Made by a program: the position numbers and the translations under genes
In this document: one piece after another, positions 1 through 10,049 of the stretch
How positions within the stretch are numbered: position 1 is the first letter of the stretch
Layout of the letters: the number at the start of each line of letters is the position of its first letter
NCBI GenBank assembly: GCA_003211275.1
Contig: QCTE01000013.1
Span: 1-38,144 of the forward strand
Source: Synechococcus sp. AG-673-A03
GTDB taxonomy: Bacteria; Cyanobacteriota; Cyanobacteriia; PCC-6307; Cyanobiaceae
DNA: 38,144 nucleotides
Reading direction: 5' to 3'
The notes under the pieces: generated by a model
Told to the model about the DNA's origin: nothing
Databases searched by the model: none
What the model saw: only the letters and a program-made list of their open reading frames with translations

Positions 1-62
1 CCAGTTGGGGCCTTTCACAGCCCCTGCTGGGTCTGCTCCTGCTAAGGCCCCCTAAAGTCCCT

Positions 63-1448
63 TTGTTTCGTCGTGGTGGGAGGGTTGTGGCCGCAGGGAC
101 TGGAGATCACCGCCGCGGCAAGACGGTCTGCTTCTTGGCGGCCTGTGGCTGGGCCGGCGCGGCGCCCCATTGGCTGGACCCATCCCGGAGCCTGATTCCT
201 GCCTTCACTCTGGCGATATTGCTCGGGGGATACGCCCTGCGCATCTTGATGCGAGGTTCTGATCAGCAGATCACGCAGAGCAATGGCAGCGACCCGGATG
301 ATTCCCCGTCCTTTTCAGCGGCCATGTCAGCGGAGCTCTTCCCCACTGTGGATGTGGTGGTTGCCGCCCGTGATGAGGAATCGGTGGTCACTCGCCTGGT
401 GGAGCGCCTCAGTGCCTTGCGCTACCCCGACGGTCGTCTGAGCTTGTGTGTGGTGGATGACGGCAGCGAAGACCGCACTCCCGACCGTCTCGCAGAGCTT
501 CAGATCCGTTTCCCTGCTTTGCGGGTGATCAGTCGGCCTCGGAATGCAGGAGGAGGGAAGTCGGGCGCTCTCAATGCCGCTCTGGCTCAAACCCAGGGTG
601 AATGGCTGTTGATTCTTGATGCTGATGCCCAGCTGAGTTCAGATCAGCTGGAACGGTTGATGCCCTTTGCAACCAGCGGTGATTGGTCCGCTGTTCAGAT
701 GCGCAAAGCGGTGACGAATGCAAGCAGCAACTGGTTAACCCGTGTTCAGGCCATGGAGATGGCCTTTGATGCCCAGCTTCAGGATGGACGGCTTGCCGGT
801 GGTGGAGTGGCTGAACTGCGTGGCAATGGTGAGCTGTTGCGCCGGGATCTGCTGGAAGCCTGCGGTGGTTTCAACGAGGACACCGTCACTGACGATCTGG
901 ATCTGAGTTTTCGTTTGATGCTTCAGGGAGCTCGCATTGGCATCCTCTGGGATCCACCTGTGCAGGAGGAGGCCGTTGAGTCGCTTCAGGCACTCTGGAA
1001 GCAGCGCCAGCGATGGGCCGAAGGAGGCTTGCAACGCTTTCTCGACTACTGGCCGGGATTGATTTCTTCACGTCTGACCCCATCCCAGCGCAGGGATGTG
1101 GCCTGTTTCTTCCTGCTTCAGTACGCCCTTCCGGTGGTCTCCTGGGCGGATCTGTTCACGAGTTTGATCAGCCGCACCACGCCGGCTTACTGGCCTCTGT
1201 CGATCGTGGCCTTCAGCGTGTCCGGGGTGGCCTATTGGCGTGGCTGTCGACGCCCCAGCGAAGGGCCCGATTTGCCCTCGCCTGGTCTGTTCAATCTTCT
1301 GCTGGGCATCGCTTATCTCAGTCACTGGTTCCTTGTGATCCCCTGGGTCACCATGCGTATGGCGTTTCTTCCCAAACGACTGGTCTGGGCCAAAACCACG
1401 CACAGCGGACAGGACGAGACGCTTCAGGCTTCAGAACCTGGGATCTAG
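63..1448 (+). CDS. Membrane-associated family 2 glycosyltransferase
   Basis: This is probably a processive, cellulose-synthase-like family 2 glycosyltransferase that moves a sugar from a nucleotide donor at the inner face of the membrane. Numbering from the TTG at 63, a hydrophobic segment lies near residues 43-62 and the GT-A domain starts near 95. The expected motifs are present: VVDDGS at 130-135, DAD at 186-188, TDDLD at 276-280 and QRQRW at 314-318 (the QxxRW motif of processive enzymes). Two or three more membrane segments follow near 345-440. The start is uncertain. The reading frame is open back to the window edge, no good ribosome site precedes the TTG, and residues 1-40 are not typical, so the true start may be upstream of the window or further in. 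The gene converges on dnaX with a 4-base overlap. The product sugar cannot be read from the sequence. Confidence 0.82.
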   Translation: MFRRGGRVVAAGTGDHRRGKTVCFLAACGWAGAAPHWLDPSRSLIPAFTLAILLGGYALRILMRGSDQQITQSNGSDPDDSPSFSAAMSAELFPTVDVVVAARDEESVVTRLVERLSALRYPDGRLSLCVVDDGSEDRTPDRLAELQIRFPALRVISRPRNAGGGKSGALNAALAQTQGEWLLILDADAQLSSDQLERLMPFATSGDWSAVQMRKAVTNASSNWLTRVQAMEMAFDAQLQDGRLAGGGVAELRGNGELLRRDLLEACGGFNEDTVTDDLDLSFRLMLQGARIGILWDPPVQEEAVESLQALWKQRQRWAEGGLQRFLDYWPGLISSRLTPSQRRDVACFFLLQYALPVVSWADLFTSLISRTTPAYWPLSIVAFSVSGVAYWRGCRRPSEGPDLPSPGLFNLLLGIAYLSHWFLVIPWVTMRMAFLPKRLVWAKTTHSGQDETLQASEPGI

Positions 1449-3385
1449 TTGTTGAGGTCCACGTCCAGGACCTGACCGTTGAAGAAGTCAGCGAAGCGCT
1501 TCACCTTTTCATCCATGGCTGAAGGCTCAGGGCGCACTGGCGGGACTGTTGTTGATTGCGCCGACACGGCGGCAGTGCCTGTCTGAACGGGTGCTGCCTG
1601 GCTGGTGGCAACCGAGGGCGCTGCGGTCGCCTGCGGCGGCTGGGCAGAAGCCGTTGCTGATGTGGGTGCTGGAGATGCTGCATTGTTCGGCACCACAGCG
1701 GCCGACGGAGGGGGGGAAGGCAGCTGAACGCCATTGCTGGGGGCTGGTGCAGGTGGTGGTGCCGTTGTGGATGCTGTTGGGTTCGGCATGGCTGCCATGG
1801 GAGCTGCGCCTCCATGGTTTTCGAGGACCAGCTGACGGTTGCCTCCCATGGCAGTTGCAATCGCTTTTTCCAGCAAGGTTGCGCGGCTCTGCACCATTCC
1901 CATCCAGTTCCCGGAGACCTGCACGACAGCGCGGTGGCTGTCGATCCGCACTAGCCGTGCCTGCTGCGACAGCAGCATGCGCGTGGAGGGAAGTTCCAGA
2001 CTGGCCAGGATTTGTTGCCAGAGCTCTCCGAGGTCTTCCCCTGGGGCGGGAGTGGTTGCAGCTGCTTTCTCTGGGGGCTCGGATGCTTCAGCTGCCTGTG
2101 AAGGCGGCGAGTGGGTGTTGGATGTGTCGGGAAGGCTCACCGCTGACACGGCTGTTGAGGGATCAGCTGTTGGAGCAACAACTGATGCGGGGGAAGGCGC
2201 TGGTGTTGGAACAGCCGCTGAGGCCACAGGAGCTGCAGAACTCACTCGAGCTGGTACCGGTGCAGAGGCTGCTGCGCTTGTCGCGGCGGCTGGTTCAGCC
2301 AGCAAACCGAGCAGCAGCACCTCCAGCCAGAGGCGAGGTTGCACGCTCTGACGCAGCTGTTGTTCAGCGCCTCGAAGTTGGGCCTGCCACTGCAGCAGTC
2401 GTGTCCGGCCAATGGATTTGGCGAGGCCCGGCAGTTGATCGCGGAACTGTGGGGAGACACCGGTGAGTTCAGGTCGATCTGGAGCAGCGGCCATCAGCAC
2501 GAGATCCCGCAGGATCCCCGCCATCCCCTGCAGTACTGATCCGGCATCACGGCCACGGTCAAGCAGTTGCCGGCTTGCTTCCAGCAGCGTCACGGGCTCA
2601 CTGGTGCTCATGGCCTTCACCAGCTCCAGCAACTCCTGCTCAGGAACCGCTCCCAGCAGATCCCATACCGCTCCGGCTTCGATCGGTCCGGGTAGAAGGC
2701 TGAGCTGATCCAGCAAGCTCTCGGCATCGCGCAGGCCCCCCTGGGCTCGTTGGGCCACCACATGCAGAGCTTCCGGTTGGATTGGAATTGACTCCTCTGA
2801 GGCGATCCATTGGAGGTGTTGTTCGAGCGCATCGAGAGGAATGCGCCGAAAGTCAAATCGCTGGCAGCGGCTGAGGATGGTGGGCAGAACCCTCTGTGGG
2901 TCGGTTGTGGCCAGCACGAACACCACCTGTGGGGGTGGTTCCTCCAGCGTCTTGAGCAGCGCATTGAAGGCGGCGGTGGAGAGCATGTGGCACTCGTCCA
3001 CCACATAAACCTTCCAGCGCGCCTGCACGGGAGCAAACCTTGAGCGCTCGATCAGGTCGCGAATGTTGTCGACGCCGGTGTTGGAAGCGGCATCAATTTC
3101 GATGACATCCAGTGCTGTGCCTGAGGCGATCGTGTTGCACAGTTCGCAGTTGCCACAGGGTTCCGGCGTCGGACCGTCGTTGCCGAGGCAGTTGAGTGAA
3201 CGGGCCAGGATGCGAGCGCTTGAGGTTTTACCCGTTCCGCGAGGTCCGCTGAAGAGATAGGCCGGGGCAATGCGTCCGGTGCGCAGGGCATGCCCGAGGG
3301 TGGCCGCAATCGCTTCCTGACCCACCAGCTGATCAAGCCTTTGGGGCCGGTACTTGTGATGCAGTGGCTGGTACGGCTGGCTCAT
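1445..3385 (-). CDS. dnaX: DNA polymerase III subunit gamma/tau (clamp loader ATPase)
   Basis: DnaX is the motor subunit of the clamp loader, which opens the beta clamp and places it on primed DNA. The 646-residue protein has Walker A GPRGTGKT at 47-54, a four-cysteine zinc module at C66, C77, C80 and C83, Walker B with the clamp-loader DECH sequence at 130-133, and the sensor/arginine-finger stretch LSRCQRF. Domain III ends near residue 365. An Ala/Pro-rich linker (about 368-455) follows, then a small conserved-looking tau domain (about 455-530), and another Ala/Pro-rich tail. No intein interrupts the ATPase, unlike dnaX of some freshwater cyanobacteria. It is the last gene of the leftward tig-clpP-clpX-LRAT run, 38 bases after the LRAT-like gene. 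holA, for a partner subunit, is at 18874-19863. Confidence 0.97.
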   Translation of the reverse strand: MSQPYQPLHHKYRPQRLDQLVGQEAIAATLGHALRTGRIAPAYLFSGPRGTGKTSSARILARSLNCLGNDGPTPEPCGNCELCNTIASGTALDVIEIDAASNTGVDNIRDLIERSRFAPVQARWKVYVVDECHMLSTAAFNALLKTLEEPPPQVVFVLATTDPQRVLPTILSRCQRFDFRRIPLDALEQHLQWIASEESIPIQPEALHVVAQRAQGGLRDAESLLDQLSLLPGPIEAGAVWDLLGAVPEQELLELVKAMSTSEPVTLLEASRQLLDRGRDAGSVLQGMAGILRDLVLMAAAPDRPELTGVSPQFRDQLPGLAKSIGRTRLLQWQAQLRGAEQQLRQSVQPRLWLEVLLLGLLAEPAAATSAAASAPVPARVSSAAPVASAAVPTPAPSPASVVAPTADPSTAVSAVSLPDTSNTHSPPSQAAEASEPPEKAAATTPAPGEDLGELWQQILASLELPSTRMLLSQQARLVRIDSHRAVVQVSGNWMGMVQSRATLLEKAIATAMGGNRQLVLENHGGAAPMAAMPNPTASTTAPPPAPAPSNGVQLPSPPPSAAVVPNNAASPAPTSATASAQPPQATAAPSVATSQAAPVQTGTAAVSAQSTTVPPVRPEPSAMDEKVKRFADFFNGQVLDVDLNN

Positions 3386-3423
3386 GCACTGCCGGCAGGA
3401 TTCTGAGGCTACCGAGGTTCAGG

Positions 3424-4113
3424 TCATGAGACTGTGTTTTCTGCTTGAGAGGTCTCATCCAGCAGTGAATGGAGCTTGTCTTCCATGTCTTCCACGGCTG
3501 CGAGTTCATCGGCGATGCTCCGGCCTGTTAGCAACAGCTGACGACTGCGTCGATTTACGCGGTCATCAGCACCCTGACCAGGCATGCCTTGCATCCAGGT
3601 CTCCGCCTGTTCCAGGGTGCTGTCCAGTTTCTGCATCAGTCGGATTCGCAGTTTCTGAAGTTGTTCCAGAGCTCGCTTGGCACGTTGGCGTGACTGTTCA
3701 TCGATGACTCCCTTGCGCAGCAGCACACCCAGGCCGGTGAGCAGGGCCGCAGGCATCAGCTGGCCGAATGCCAGTGCACCGAGGCTGCCTGTATGGAGCC
3801 AGTCCTCCACCTGGCCGCTCCTGTGCCGCCCTGTTTTGCACCAGTTGGCGAAGTGCTCGCAATTGTTGAACAGCAGGTTGTAGTTCTGTTCGCCAACCCT
3901 GCTCATCGCCCTTCTCAGGGTCACCCCCGCCGGTGAGGACTGTTCATGGCTGACCATGCTCACCTCTTGCCCCCTGCTGAACTCTTCGAGGGAGCTGCGC
4001 AGGATTTCCCGACCTTCCAGGTAATGGGCGACCGAGCCATCGCCCAGATCGATCCCGTGGTGCAGGAACAAACCGTGCTGACGAGGAACCCTCAGATGGT
4101 CGGCGGTGGCCAT
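3424..4113 (-). CDS. LRAT-like (NlpC/P60 superfamily) acyltransferase or hydrolase domain protein
   Basis: The first 100 residues match the lecithin:retinol acyltransferase-like fold of permuted NlpC/P60 enzymes. HHGIDLGDGSVAHY places H18 and H30 twelve residues apart, the same spacing as H60 and H72 of vertebrate LRAT, and the nucleophile would be C85 in NNCEHF. Such enzymes form a thioester on cysteine and move or hydrolyse acyl groups, but the substrate here is unknown. A hydrophobic stretch near 108-133 could anchor the protein to a membrane. After it comes a charged, probably coiled-coil region of about 60 residues and an acidic tail. The start fits the family, since ADHLRVPR lies just before the first histidine. 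The gene sits 136 bases after clpX and 38 bases before dnaX. Nothing in the sequence ties it to either function, so co-transcription may be incidental. Confidence 0.75.
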   Translation of the reverse strand: MATADHLRVPRQHGLFLHHGIDLGDGSVAHYLEGREILRSSLEEFSRGQEVSMVSHEQSSPAGVTLRRAMSRVGEQNYNLLFNNCEHFANWCKTGRHRSGQVEDWLHTGSLGALAFGQLMPAALLTGLGVLLRKGVIDEQSRQRAKRALEQLQKLRIRLMQKLDSTLEQAETWMQGMPGQGADDRVNRRSRQLLLTGRSIADELAAVEDMEDKLHSLLDETSQAENTVS

Positions 4114-4249
4114 GGCCTTGATCGAGGGATGACCTGAGTCTCTCGCGAAGTTCCTGTTCAGACAGGCTCAGAGAGTGGGGGCTTCCGAACCGCAGGGGTT
4201 GGGGTCGGATAATTTCCTGTTGGGCACCACCGAAGGTTTGTTCGTCCGA

Positions 4250-5605
4250 TCAGGCTGATTCCTGCTGGCGATCCTTGCCCGTCAGAGACACCACTTTGCC
4301 GCCTGTGTGCTCATCCACCATGGCGCGAGTGATCGTGAAGTCCGCAACGTTTTTGCTTGAGGGGAGCTCGTACATGAGATCGAGCATCAGCTCTTCGACA
4401 ATGCCGCGCAAAGCTCTGGCACCGGTCTTGCGTCGAAGCGCCTCCTGGGCAATGGCTTCGATGGCTCCTGCCTCGAAGTCAAGTTTCACGTTGTCCATGC
4501 TCAACAGCGTTCGGAACTGCTTGACCAAGGCATCCCTGGGTTCGGTGAGGATGGACTCAAGGGCATGTTCGTCCAGTGGATCGAGGACAGCGCTCACCGG
4601 CATCCTGCCGATGAACTCGGGGATCAATCCGTACTTGACCAGGTCATCTGGCTCGAGGTGACGCAGGACTTGTGACGCCTGAAGATCGCGTGTGGCCTTG
4701 CCGCGACCGCGGCCGTCGCTGGGTACGAAGCCAATGGCGTTACGACCCATGCGTTTCTGCACCACATCATCCAATCCCACGAAGGCACCGGCACAGATGA
4801 ACAGGATCTGGCTGGTGTCGATTTGGATGCAGTCCTGATAAGGATGTTTGCGACCCCCCTGAGGTGGAACATTGGCCACGGTGCCTTCCAGCATCTTGAG
4901 CAGTGCCTGCTGTACCCCTTCACCTGAGACATCCCTGGTAATCGACGGGTTTTCGCTTTTGCGGGAGATTTTGTCGATTTCATCGATATAGATGATCCCC
5001 CGTTGGGCGAGATCCACATCCATGTCGGCCTTCTGCAGCAGCCTCAGCAGGATGTTCTCCACGTCCTCGCCCACGTAGCCCGCTTCCGTGAGGGTGGTGG
5101 CGTCAGCGACGGCAAACGGCACATCCAGCATCTCCGCGAGAGTTTGAGCAAGCAGCGTCTTTCCACAGCCTGTGGGGCCGATCAGAAGAATGTTGGATTT
5201 GTGCAGCCTGGTGGCGGTTTGTTCTGTTTCCCCTTTGCCGTCGCCCTGCCAGGCCAAGCGCTTGTAGTGGTTGTAAACCGCCACCGACATCACTTTTTTG
5301 GCAGCGTCCTGTCCCACGACCTGCTGGTCAAGGAAACCCTTGATCTCCTGTGGTTTGGGAATGGAGGCGAGGGTCGGGGCAGGCTTTGTGGTCTTGCGGG
5401 TCTGAGTTGAGCCGCTTTTGCGCGTCGGCTCACTGCCCTGGCGGCCACCACCCTGCGCGTCGATCAGTTCTTCATCCAGGATCTCGTTGCAGAGATCGAT
5501 GCACTCATCACAGATGTAGACACCTGGGCCTGCAATCAGCTTGCGAACTTGCTCCTGGGACTTTCCGCAGAAGGAGCACTTCAGATGGGCGTCGAACTTG
5601 GCCAT
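4250..5605 (-). CDS. clpX: ATP-dependent Clp protease ATP-binding subunit ClpX
   Basis: ClpX is the AAA+ unfoldase that feeds substrates into ClpP. The 451-residue protein has the N-terminal zinc-binding domain (C10, C13, C32, C35), a Ser/Thr/Lys-rich linker, Walker A GPTGCGKT at 143-150, pore loop GYVG at 176-179, Walker B with D208 and E209, the RKH pore loop at 252-254, the ClpP-docking IGF tripeptide at 291-293, and the conserved arginine in EFIGRMP near 334. All catalytic features are intact. It follows clpP by 88 bases on the same strand, in the tig-clpP-clpX order known from many bacteria, and is probably translated from the same message. Confidence 0.98.
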   Translation of the reverse strand: MAKFDAHLKCSFCGKSQEQVRKLIAGPGVYICDECIDLCNEILDEELIDAQGGGRQGSEPTRKSGSTQTRKTTKPAPTLASIPKPQEIKGFLDQQVVGQDAAKKVMSVAVYNHYKRLAWQGDGKGETEQTATRLHKSNILLIGPTGCGKTLLAQTLAEMLDVPFAVADATTLTEAGYVGEDVENILLRLLQKADMDVDLAQRGIIYIDEIDKISRKSENPSITRDVSGEGVQQALLKMLEGTVANVPPQGGRKHPYQDCIQIDTSQILFICAGAFVGLDDVVQKRMGRNAIGFVPSDGRGRGKATRDLQASQVLRHLEPDDLVKYGLIPEFIGRMPVSAVLDPLDEHALESILTEPRDALVKQFRTLLSMDNVKLDFEAGAIEAIAQEALRRKTGARALRGIVEELMLDLMYELPSSKNVADFTITRAMVDEHTGGKVVSLTGKDRQQESA

Positions 5606-5693
5606 CGGGCGCTTCGCAGGTCAGTCGGAACACAGGGCTGGGTCAGACGGATCAGAACCCAGATACTGAGGATCGCGACAGAACGGGCTGATG

Positions 5694-6383
5694 TCAGCCC
5701 TCCGTAACGATTTCTCCGTCTCCGAAACTGTCCACCACTCGATCAATCAGGCCGTAATCAACGGCTTCGGCAGGAGACATGAAATTGTCACGGTCCGTGT
5801 CTTCGGCAATCTTGTCCAAGGGCTGGCCGGTGTGATCGGCCATCAGACCGTTGAGAGTTTCCTTGAGGAACAGGATTTCCTTGGCTTGGATTTCGATATC
5901 CACAGCCTGTCCCTGAGCACCACCAAGAGGTTGGTGAATCATGATCCGTGCATTGGGAAGCGCCAGTCGCTTGCCTTTGGCACCTCCAGACAGCAGGAAC
6001 GCTCCCATGGACGCTGCCAAGCCATAGCAGATGGTGACAATGTCCGGTGCCACCTGCTGCATGGTGTCGTAGATCGCCAGACCCGCAGTCACAGAGCCGC
6101 CTGGGGAGTTGATGTAGATCTGTATGTCCTTTTCGGGATCTTCCGCTTCGAGGAACAACAGCTGAGCCACAAGGGCGTCCGCTACCTGATCGTCCACACC
6201 AGTGCCGAGAAAGATGATCCGCTCGCGCAACAACCTTGAGTAGATGTCAAAGGCTCGGTCACCTCGACCGGACTGTTCAACCACCGTGGGCAAGACCCCG
6301 GGAGCTGCCTGAGGATGCTGTGAGACAGGTTGAATTCCCTGCCAGCGGTTCTGAATTGGATGGTGACTGCGGACGTCGATCAC
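5694..6383 (-). CDS. clpP: ATP-dependent Clp protease proteolytic subunit ClpP
   Basis: ClpP is the serine peptidase chamber of the ClpXP protease. The chosen start is the GTG at 6383, which gives 229 residues beginning (V)[10 protein letters not shown]. An ATG at 6410 in the same frame would add nine residues that look unlike the family. Numbered from the GTG, the catalytic triad is S125 (GLAASMGAF), H150 (MIHQPLGG) and D199 (TDRDNFMS), with the 25 and 49 residue spacings seen in E. coli ClpP. The 30-odd residues before the mature domain fit the cyanobacterial form that pairs with ClpX. It lies between tig, which ends 41 bases upstream, and clpX. Cyanobacteria usually carry several clpP or clpR paralogs, but only this one is in the window. 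Confidence 0.96.
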   Translation of the reverse strand: MIDVRSHHPIQNRWQGIQPVSQHPQAAPGVLPTVVEQSGRGDRAFDIYSRLLRERIIFLGTGVDDQVADALVAQLLFLEAEDPEKDIQIYINSPGGSVTAGLAIYDTMQQVAPDIVTICYGLAASMGAFLLSGGAKGKRLALPNARIMIHQPLGGAQGQAVDIEIQAKEILFLKETLNGLMADHTGQPLDKIAEDTDRDNFMSPAEAVDYGLIDRVVDSFGDGEIVTEG

Positions 6384-6424
6384 TCGGCAGCTGGCGGGCT
6401 TTGCATGCAATCTATGGCTGAAGA

Positions 6425-7870
6425 TCAGGCTTCGGCGTCATCACTGTCCTTCTTGGCGCTTTTCGCCTTGGTGGTTTTTTTCTTTTCAGCGGGTTTGCCA
6501 CTCTTGTCCGCGGCCTTCTTGGCTGTTCCCTTGCTCTCTTTGCCTGAGTCTTCAGGTGCCTTGTCGGTGACGGTGCTGTTGTCTTCCAGCCACCCCAGGA
6601 GCTTCTCCTGAAGCAGATCGTCCAACACGGCCTGACGAAGACGCTCGGGGTCGATGTCGCGTTCGCCGGCGAGTTGCTGCTTCACATCCTCGAGCTTGGC
6701 GTCGATTTCACCGTCTTCGACTGTGAGTTTTTCACTCTCTGCCAGGGCTGTTAAAGCAAGGCTTCGGCGTAGGCGCTCCTCCGCTTCAGGGCGCGAGGAG
6801 TCCATCAGGTTGCGGACCAGTTCGGGAGTGAACAGAGATTTCACATCCATTCCCTGCTGGGCAAATTGTCCAGCGGTCTGTTCCACCAGATTGCGAACCT
6901 CCTGCTGGATCAGGCTTTCGGGAAGCTCAACCTCCAGCTGTTCCACGAGTGCGGCCAGCAAGGCGTCGTGCCGGTTGCTGCGTGCGCGGCGCTCGGCGTC
7001 ATCCTTCAGACGCTTTTCAAGGTCGCTGCGTAGATCATCCAGAGACTCCTGTTCGCTGGCCTGCTTGGCGAAGTCATCGTTCAGTTCAGGTAGCTCGCGG
7101 GTCTTGAGGTCTTTCAGTTCGATCTCAAAGTTGGCCTTGCGACCGCGTGCATCCTCCTTGGGATAGTCGTCGGGGAATGTGCACTCCACGGTTTTGCTGT
7201 CGCCGACCGCCATGCCCACCACGCCTTCAATGAAGCCGGGGATCATGCGGCCGTGCTCGAGGTCCACATCCATGGAATCGGCGCTGCCGCCCTCGATCTC
7301 ACTGCCGTCGTCGCTGTAGCTGCCTTTGAATCCCACAACAGCGATATCTCCCTTCTCTGCTTTGCGTCCTTCCACGGGAACCACGGTGGCCAGCTGGCGG
7401 CGTGAGTCTTCGAGCATTTCGTCCACGCGGGCCGGGTCGTAGCTGACGCTCTCCGCTTCGGCCTTCAGACCTTTCGTGCTCTTCAGCTTCGGTGTGGGAG
7501 CCACATCGGTTTCCAGCGTGACCGTGATGCCTTCACCCGGTTTGAAACTCTCCAGCAGTTCATCGAAGCCGCCGCTCAGTTCAGGCTGGCCGAGAGCTTC
7601 GATGGTTTCTTGTTCGAGGGCATCGCGCCAAACGCTGTCGACCAATGTCTCCAGCGCTGTGGCTCGGATTCGCAGAGCTCCCAGCTGCTGCACCAGAACA
7701 GTGCGGGGAATCTTGCCTTTGCGGAACCCCGGCAGATTGACACTGCGGCTCAACCGCTTGATCGCTTCCTCGTAACTGGCTTCACAGCGTTCCGCAGGAA
7801 CAGCGACCTCCACGGCCAGTCGGCTACCGGGACGGGAGGAGGTGGAAACCTTCAGGCTGGCGGCACTCAT
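6425..7870 (-). CDS. tig: Trigger factor, ribosome-associated chaperone and prolyl isomerase
   Basis: Trigger factor binds at the ribosome exit tunnel and shields new chains. The ribosome-docking signature GFRKGK is at 48-53, the FKBP-type isomerase domain spans about 160-250, and the helical substrate-cradling domain follows to about 430. The final 45 residues are a Lys/Ala-rich tail that ends in an acidic patch, and they are probably disordered. The whole protein is 481 residues against about 430 in E. coli, and the tail accounts for the difference. It is the first gene of the leftward run and is divergent from asd, so its promoter should lie in 7871-8036. Confidence 0.97.
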   Translation of the reverse strand: MSAASLKVSTSSRPGSRLAVEVAVPAERCEASYEEAIKRLSRSVNLPGFRKGKIPRTVLVQQLGALRIRATALETLVDSVWRDALEQETIEALGQPELSGGFDELLESFKPGEGITVTLETDVAPTPKLKSTKGLKAEAESVSYDPARVDEMLEDSRRQLATVVPVEGRKAEKGDIAVVGFKGSYSDDGSEIEGGSADSMDVDLEHGRMIPGFIEGVVGMAVGDSKTVECTFPDDYPKEDARGRKANFEIELKDLKTRELPELNDDFAKQASEQESLDDLRSDLEKRLKDDAERRARSNRHDALLAALVEQLEVELPESLIQQEVRNLVEQTAGQFAQQGMDVKSLFTPELVRNLMDSSRPEAEERLRRSLALTALAESEKLTVEDGEIDAKLEDVKQQLAGERDIDPERLRQAVLDDLLQEKLLGWLEDNSTVTDKAPEDSGKESKGTAKKAADKSGKPAEKKKTTKAKSAKKDSDDAEA

Positions 7871-7941
7871 CGGCTGGGTCGCAGGTACAAGCAGCCCAAC
7901 ACATTAATTAAGTGCCTGACCAGCACCCCCGCGTAAGCTGC

Positions 7942-7971
7942 TTTGTAGGAAAAGCCACACCCTGGCTTCAA
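7942..7971 (-). promoter_or_regulatory. Candidate promoter for tig-clpP-clpX
   Basis: Read on the minus strand, TTGAAG (7966-7971) and TACAAA (7942-7947) are separated by 18 bases, each matching four of six bases of the sigma-70 consensus. They lie about 70 bases before the tig start. The match is modest and was found by eye. Confidence 0.28.
7952..7968. other. Short inverted repeat in the tig/asd divergent region
   Basis: AAGCCA and TGGCTT form a perfect 6-base stem with a 5-base loop (CACCC). It overlaps the candidate tig promoter and precedes asd. It has no T-run, so a terminator is unlikely. It could be a protein site, a leader hairpin or chance. Confidence 0.3.
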
Positions 7972-8036
7972 GTGTTCAGGGTCGTTGCAGCCGGTGGTTG
8001 CACCACCTGCCCGTCAGTCTCTGTGTCCCTGTCCGT

Positions 8037-9068
8037 TTGACCCCCGTTTACTCGTTACCGAATAGACCTCTAACGGTGGCCGTTCTTGGTGCCAGTGGTG
8101 CGGTGGGGCAGGAATTGCTTCAGCTGCTTCAGGAACGCAACTTTCCGGTTGGTGAGCTGCGTCTGCTGGCCTCTTCCCGTTCCGCTGGGCAGGTCTGTCA
8201 ATGGAACGGAGAGACGATCACGGTTCAGGAAGTCTGCGAGTCCTCATTTCAGGGCGTTGATCTGGTGCTCGCATCCGCTGGCGGTTCGGTGTCGCGCCAA
8301 TGGCGTGAAGCGATTGTTTCCGCCGGTGCCGTGATAGTGGATAACTCCAGTGCCTTCCGTATGGAAGACGGCGTGCCCCTTGTGGTTCCTGAGGTGAATC
8401 CGCAGGCTGCTGCTGAGCACAACGGTGTGATTGCCAATCCCAACTGCACCACGATCCTGCTCACGCTGGCTCTGGCCCCTCTGGCTGCAAAGCGTCCGAT
8501 GCACAGGGTGGTCGTGAGCACCTATCAGTCAGCGAGTGGTGCCGGAGCCCGGGCCATGGAGGAGCTGAAGGATCTTTCCCGAGTAGTGCTTGATGGCGGC
8601 ACACCCAAGAGTGAGGTTCTCCCCCACTCATTGGCTTTCAACCTTTTTCTGCACAACTCACCATTGCAGCCCAACAGTTATTGCGAAGAGGAAATGAAGA
8701 TGGTCCATGAAACCCGCAAGATCATGGGTTTGCCGCAGCTTCGCTTCTCAGCGACGTGTGTACGGGTCCCGGTCCTGCGCGCCCATTCAGAAGCAGTCAA
8801 TGTGGAATTCGCTGAGCCTTTCCCAGTGACGGAAGCCCGCGAGTTACTCGACGCTGCCCCCGGGGTGGAATTGCTCGAGGACCCTGCCAGCAATCGCTTT
8901 CCCATGCCGACGGACGTAACTGGCCGTGATCCGGTGGTTGTGGGGAGGATTCGACAGGACATCAGTGAAGAGAACGCTCTTGAGTTCTGGCTGTGTGGGG
9001 ATCAGATCCGCAAAGGTGCGGCTCTCAATGCCATCCAGATCGCTGAACTGCTGTTGCCCGCCGCCTGA
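8037..9068 (+). CDS. asd: Aspartate-semialdehyde dehydrogenase
   Basis: Asd reduces aspartyl phosphate to aspartate semialdehyde with NADPH, the step shared by lysine/diaminopimelate, threonine and methionine synthesis. The nucleotide-binding loop VLGASGAVG is near the N terminus, and the catalytic cysteine is C137 in NPNCTTI, numbering from a TTG at 8037 (343 residues). The frame is open further upstream to another TTG at 7998, which would add 13 residues. Neither start has a clear ribosome site, and I prefer the shorter one because the protein core begins only about ten residues later. dapA follows after 5 bases, so the two are surely co-transcribed. The enzyme before it in the pathway, LysC, is encoded at 17041-18843. 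Confidence 0.95.
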   Translation: MTPVYSLPNRPLTVAVLGASGAVGQELLQLLQERNFPVGELRLLASSRSAGQVCQWNGETITVQEVCESSFQGVDLVLASAGGSVSRQWREAIVSAGAVIVDNSSAFRMEDGVPLVVPEVNPQAAAEHNGVIANPNCTTILLTLALAPLAAKRPMHRVVVSTYQSASGAGARAMEELKDLSRVVLDGGTPKSEVLPHSLAFNLFLHNSPLQPNSYCEEEMKMVHETRKIMGLPQLRFSATCVRVPVLRAHSEAVNVEFAEPFPVTEARELLDAAPGVELLEDPASNRFPMPTDVTGRDPVVVGRIRQDISEENALEFWLCGDQIRKGAALNAIQIAELLLPAA

Positions 9069-9073
9069 ACGCC

Positions 9074-9982
9074 ATGAGCACTTCTGCAGAACTCTCTCCC
9101 ACCCCTTTTGGCCGTTTGGTGACAGCCATGGTCACCCCTTTCGATGCAGAGGGCGGCGTGGATCTGGCGCTCGCTGGTCGTCTGGCACGTCACCTGGTGG
9201 ATGAGGGATCGGAAGGCCTAGTGGTGTGCGGCACCACCGGAGAATCCCCCACGCTCAGCTGGAGCGAGCAACTGAAGATGCTCGAGGCAGTGCGTCAGGC
9301 CGTGGGCCCTGGCGTTCATGTGCTGGCGGGAACCGGCAGTAACTGCACGCGTGAGGCGGTGGAGGCCACCCGTGAGGCGGCGGCAGCCGGTGCCGATGGT
9401 GCATTGGTGGTGGTTCCCTACTACAACAAACCCCCTCAAGACGGGATGGAAGCCCATTTCCGTGCCATTGCGGAGGCTGCGTCTGACCTGCCGTTGATGC
9501 TTTACAACATTCCCGGCAGGACAGGTTGCAACATGCAGCCGGCTTCAGTTGCCAGGCTGATGAATTGCGCCAATGTGGTGAGCTTCAAGGCCGCCAGCGG
9601 AACCACGGAAGAAGTCTCCCAACTACGACAGGCCTGCGGTCATCGCCTGGCGATTTACAGCGGTGACGACGCTCTCACCCTGCCCATGCTCTCGGTGGGC
9701 GCCGTGGGCGTGGTGAGTGTGGCCAGTCATGTGGTGGGGCGCCGACTGCGCAACATGATTGAGGGCTATCTGTCTGGTCAGAATGCGGTTGCCCTTTCGC
9801 AGCATGAGCAGTTATTGCCGCTGTTCAAGGCCCTGTTCGCCACCACCAATCCCATTCCGGTGAAGGCCGCTCTCGAGTTGAGTGGCTGGCCGGTGGGTGC
9901 TCCCCGACTTCCCCTCGTTCCACTGGAGCCCGCCATGCGCGCTGCCCTCTCCGAAGCCCTTGATGCCCTGCGTCAGACCTGA
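9074..9982 (+). CDS. dapA: 4-hydroxy-tetrahydrodipicolinate synthase
   Basis: DapA condenses pyruvate with aspartate semialdehyde, the first committed step to diaminopimelate and lysine. The 302-residue TIM-barrel protein has the Schiff-base lysine K172 (SFKAASG), the tyrosine Y144 in LYNIPGRTG, and the CGTTGE loop with T54 and T55. The Y-to-K spacing of 28 equals that of the E. coli enzyme. The ATG is 5 bases after asd, so the product of one gene is the substrate of the next. rnj follows after 67 bases. A dapA/RNase J neighbourhood is also known from Bacillus. Confidence 0.97.
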   Translation: MSTSAELSPTPFGRLVTAMVTPFDAEGGVDLALAGRLARHLVDEGSEGLVVCGTTGESPTLSWSEQLKMLEAVRQAVGPGVHVLAGTGSNCTREAVEATREAAAAGADGALVVVPYYNKPPQDGMEAHFRAIAEAASDLPLMLYNIPGRTGCNMQPASVARLMNCANVVSFKAASGTTEEVSQLRQACGHRLAIYSGDDALTLPMLSVGAVGVVSVASHVVGRRLRNMIEGYLSGQNAVALSQHEQLLPLFKALFATTNPIPVKAALELSGWPVGAPRLPLVPLEPAMRAALSEALDALRQT

Positions 9983-10049
9983 CGCCAAGGCTGTTCACAG
10001 CGCTGATGTGCGCCTCCCTGATTGATTTTTTCCATACGCAAGCGAACCC

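Noticed and set aside
1549-2466. A 305-codon plus-strand frame
   Set aside because: It lies opposite the Ala/Pro-rich part of dnaX, where repetitive GC-rich codons keep several frames open.
4208-4213. GATAAT as a plus-strand -10 box
   Set aside because: No plus-strand gene follows and there is no -35 partner.
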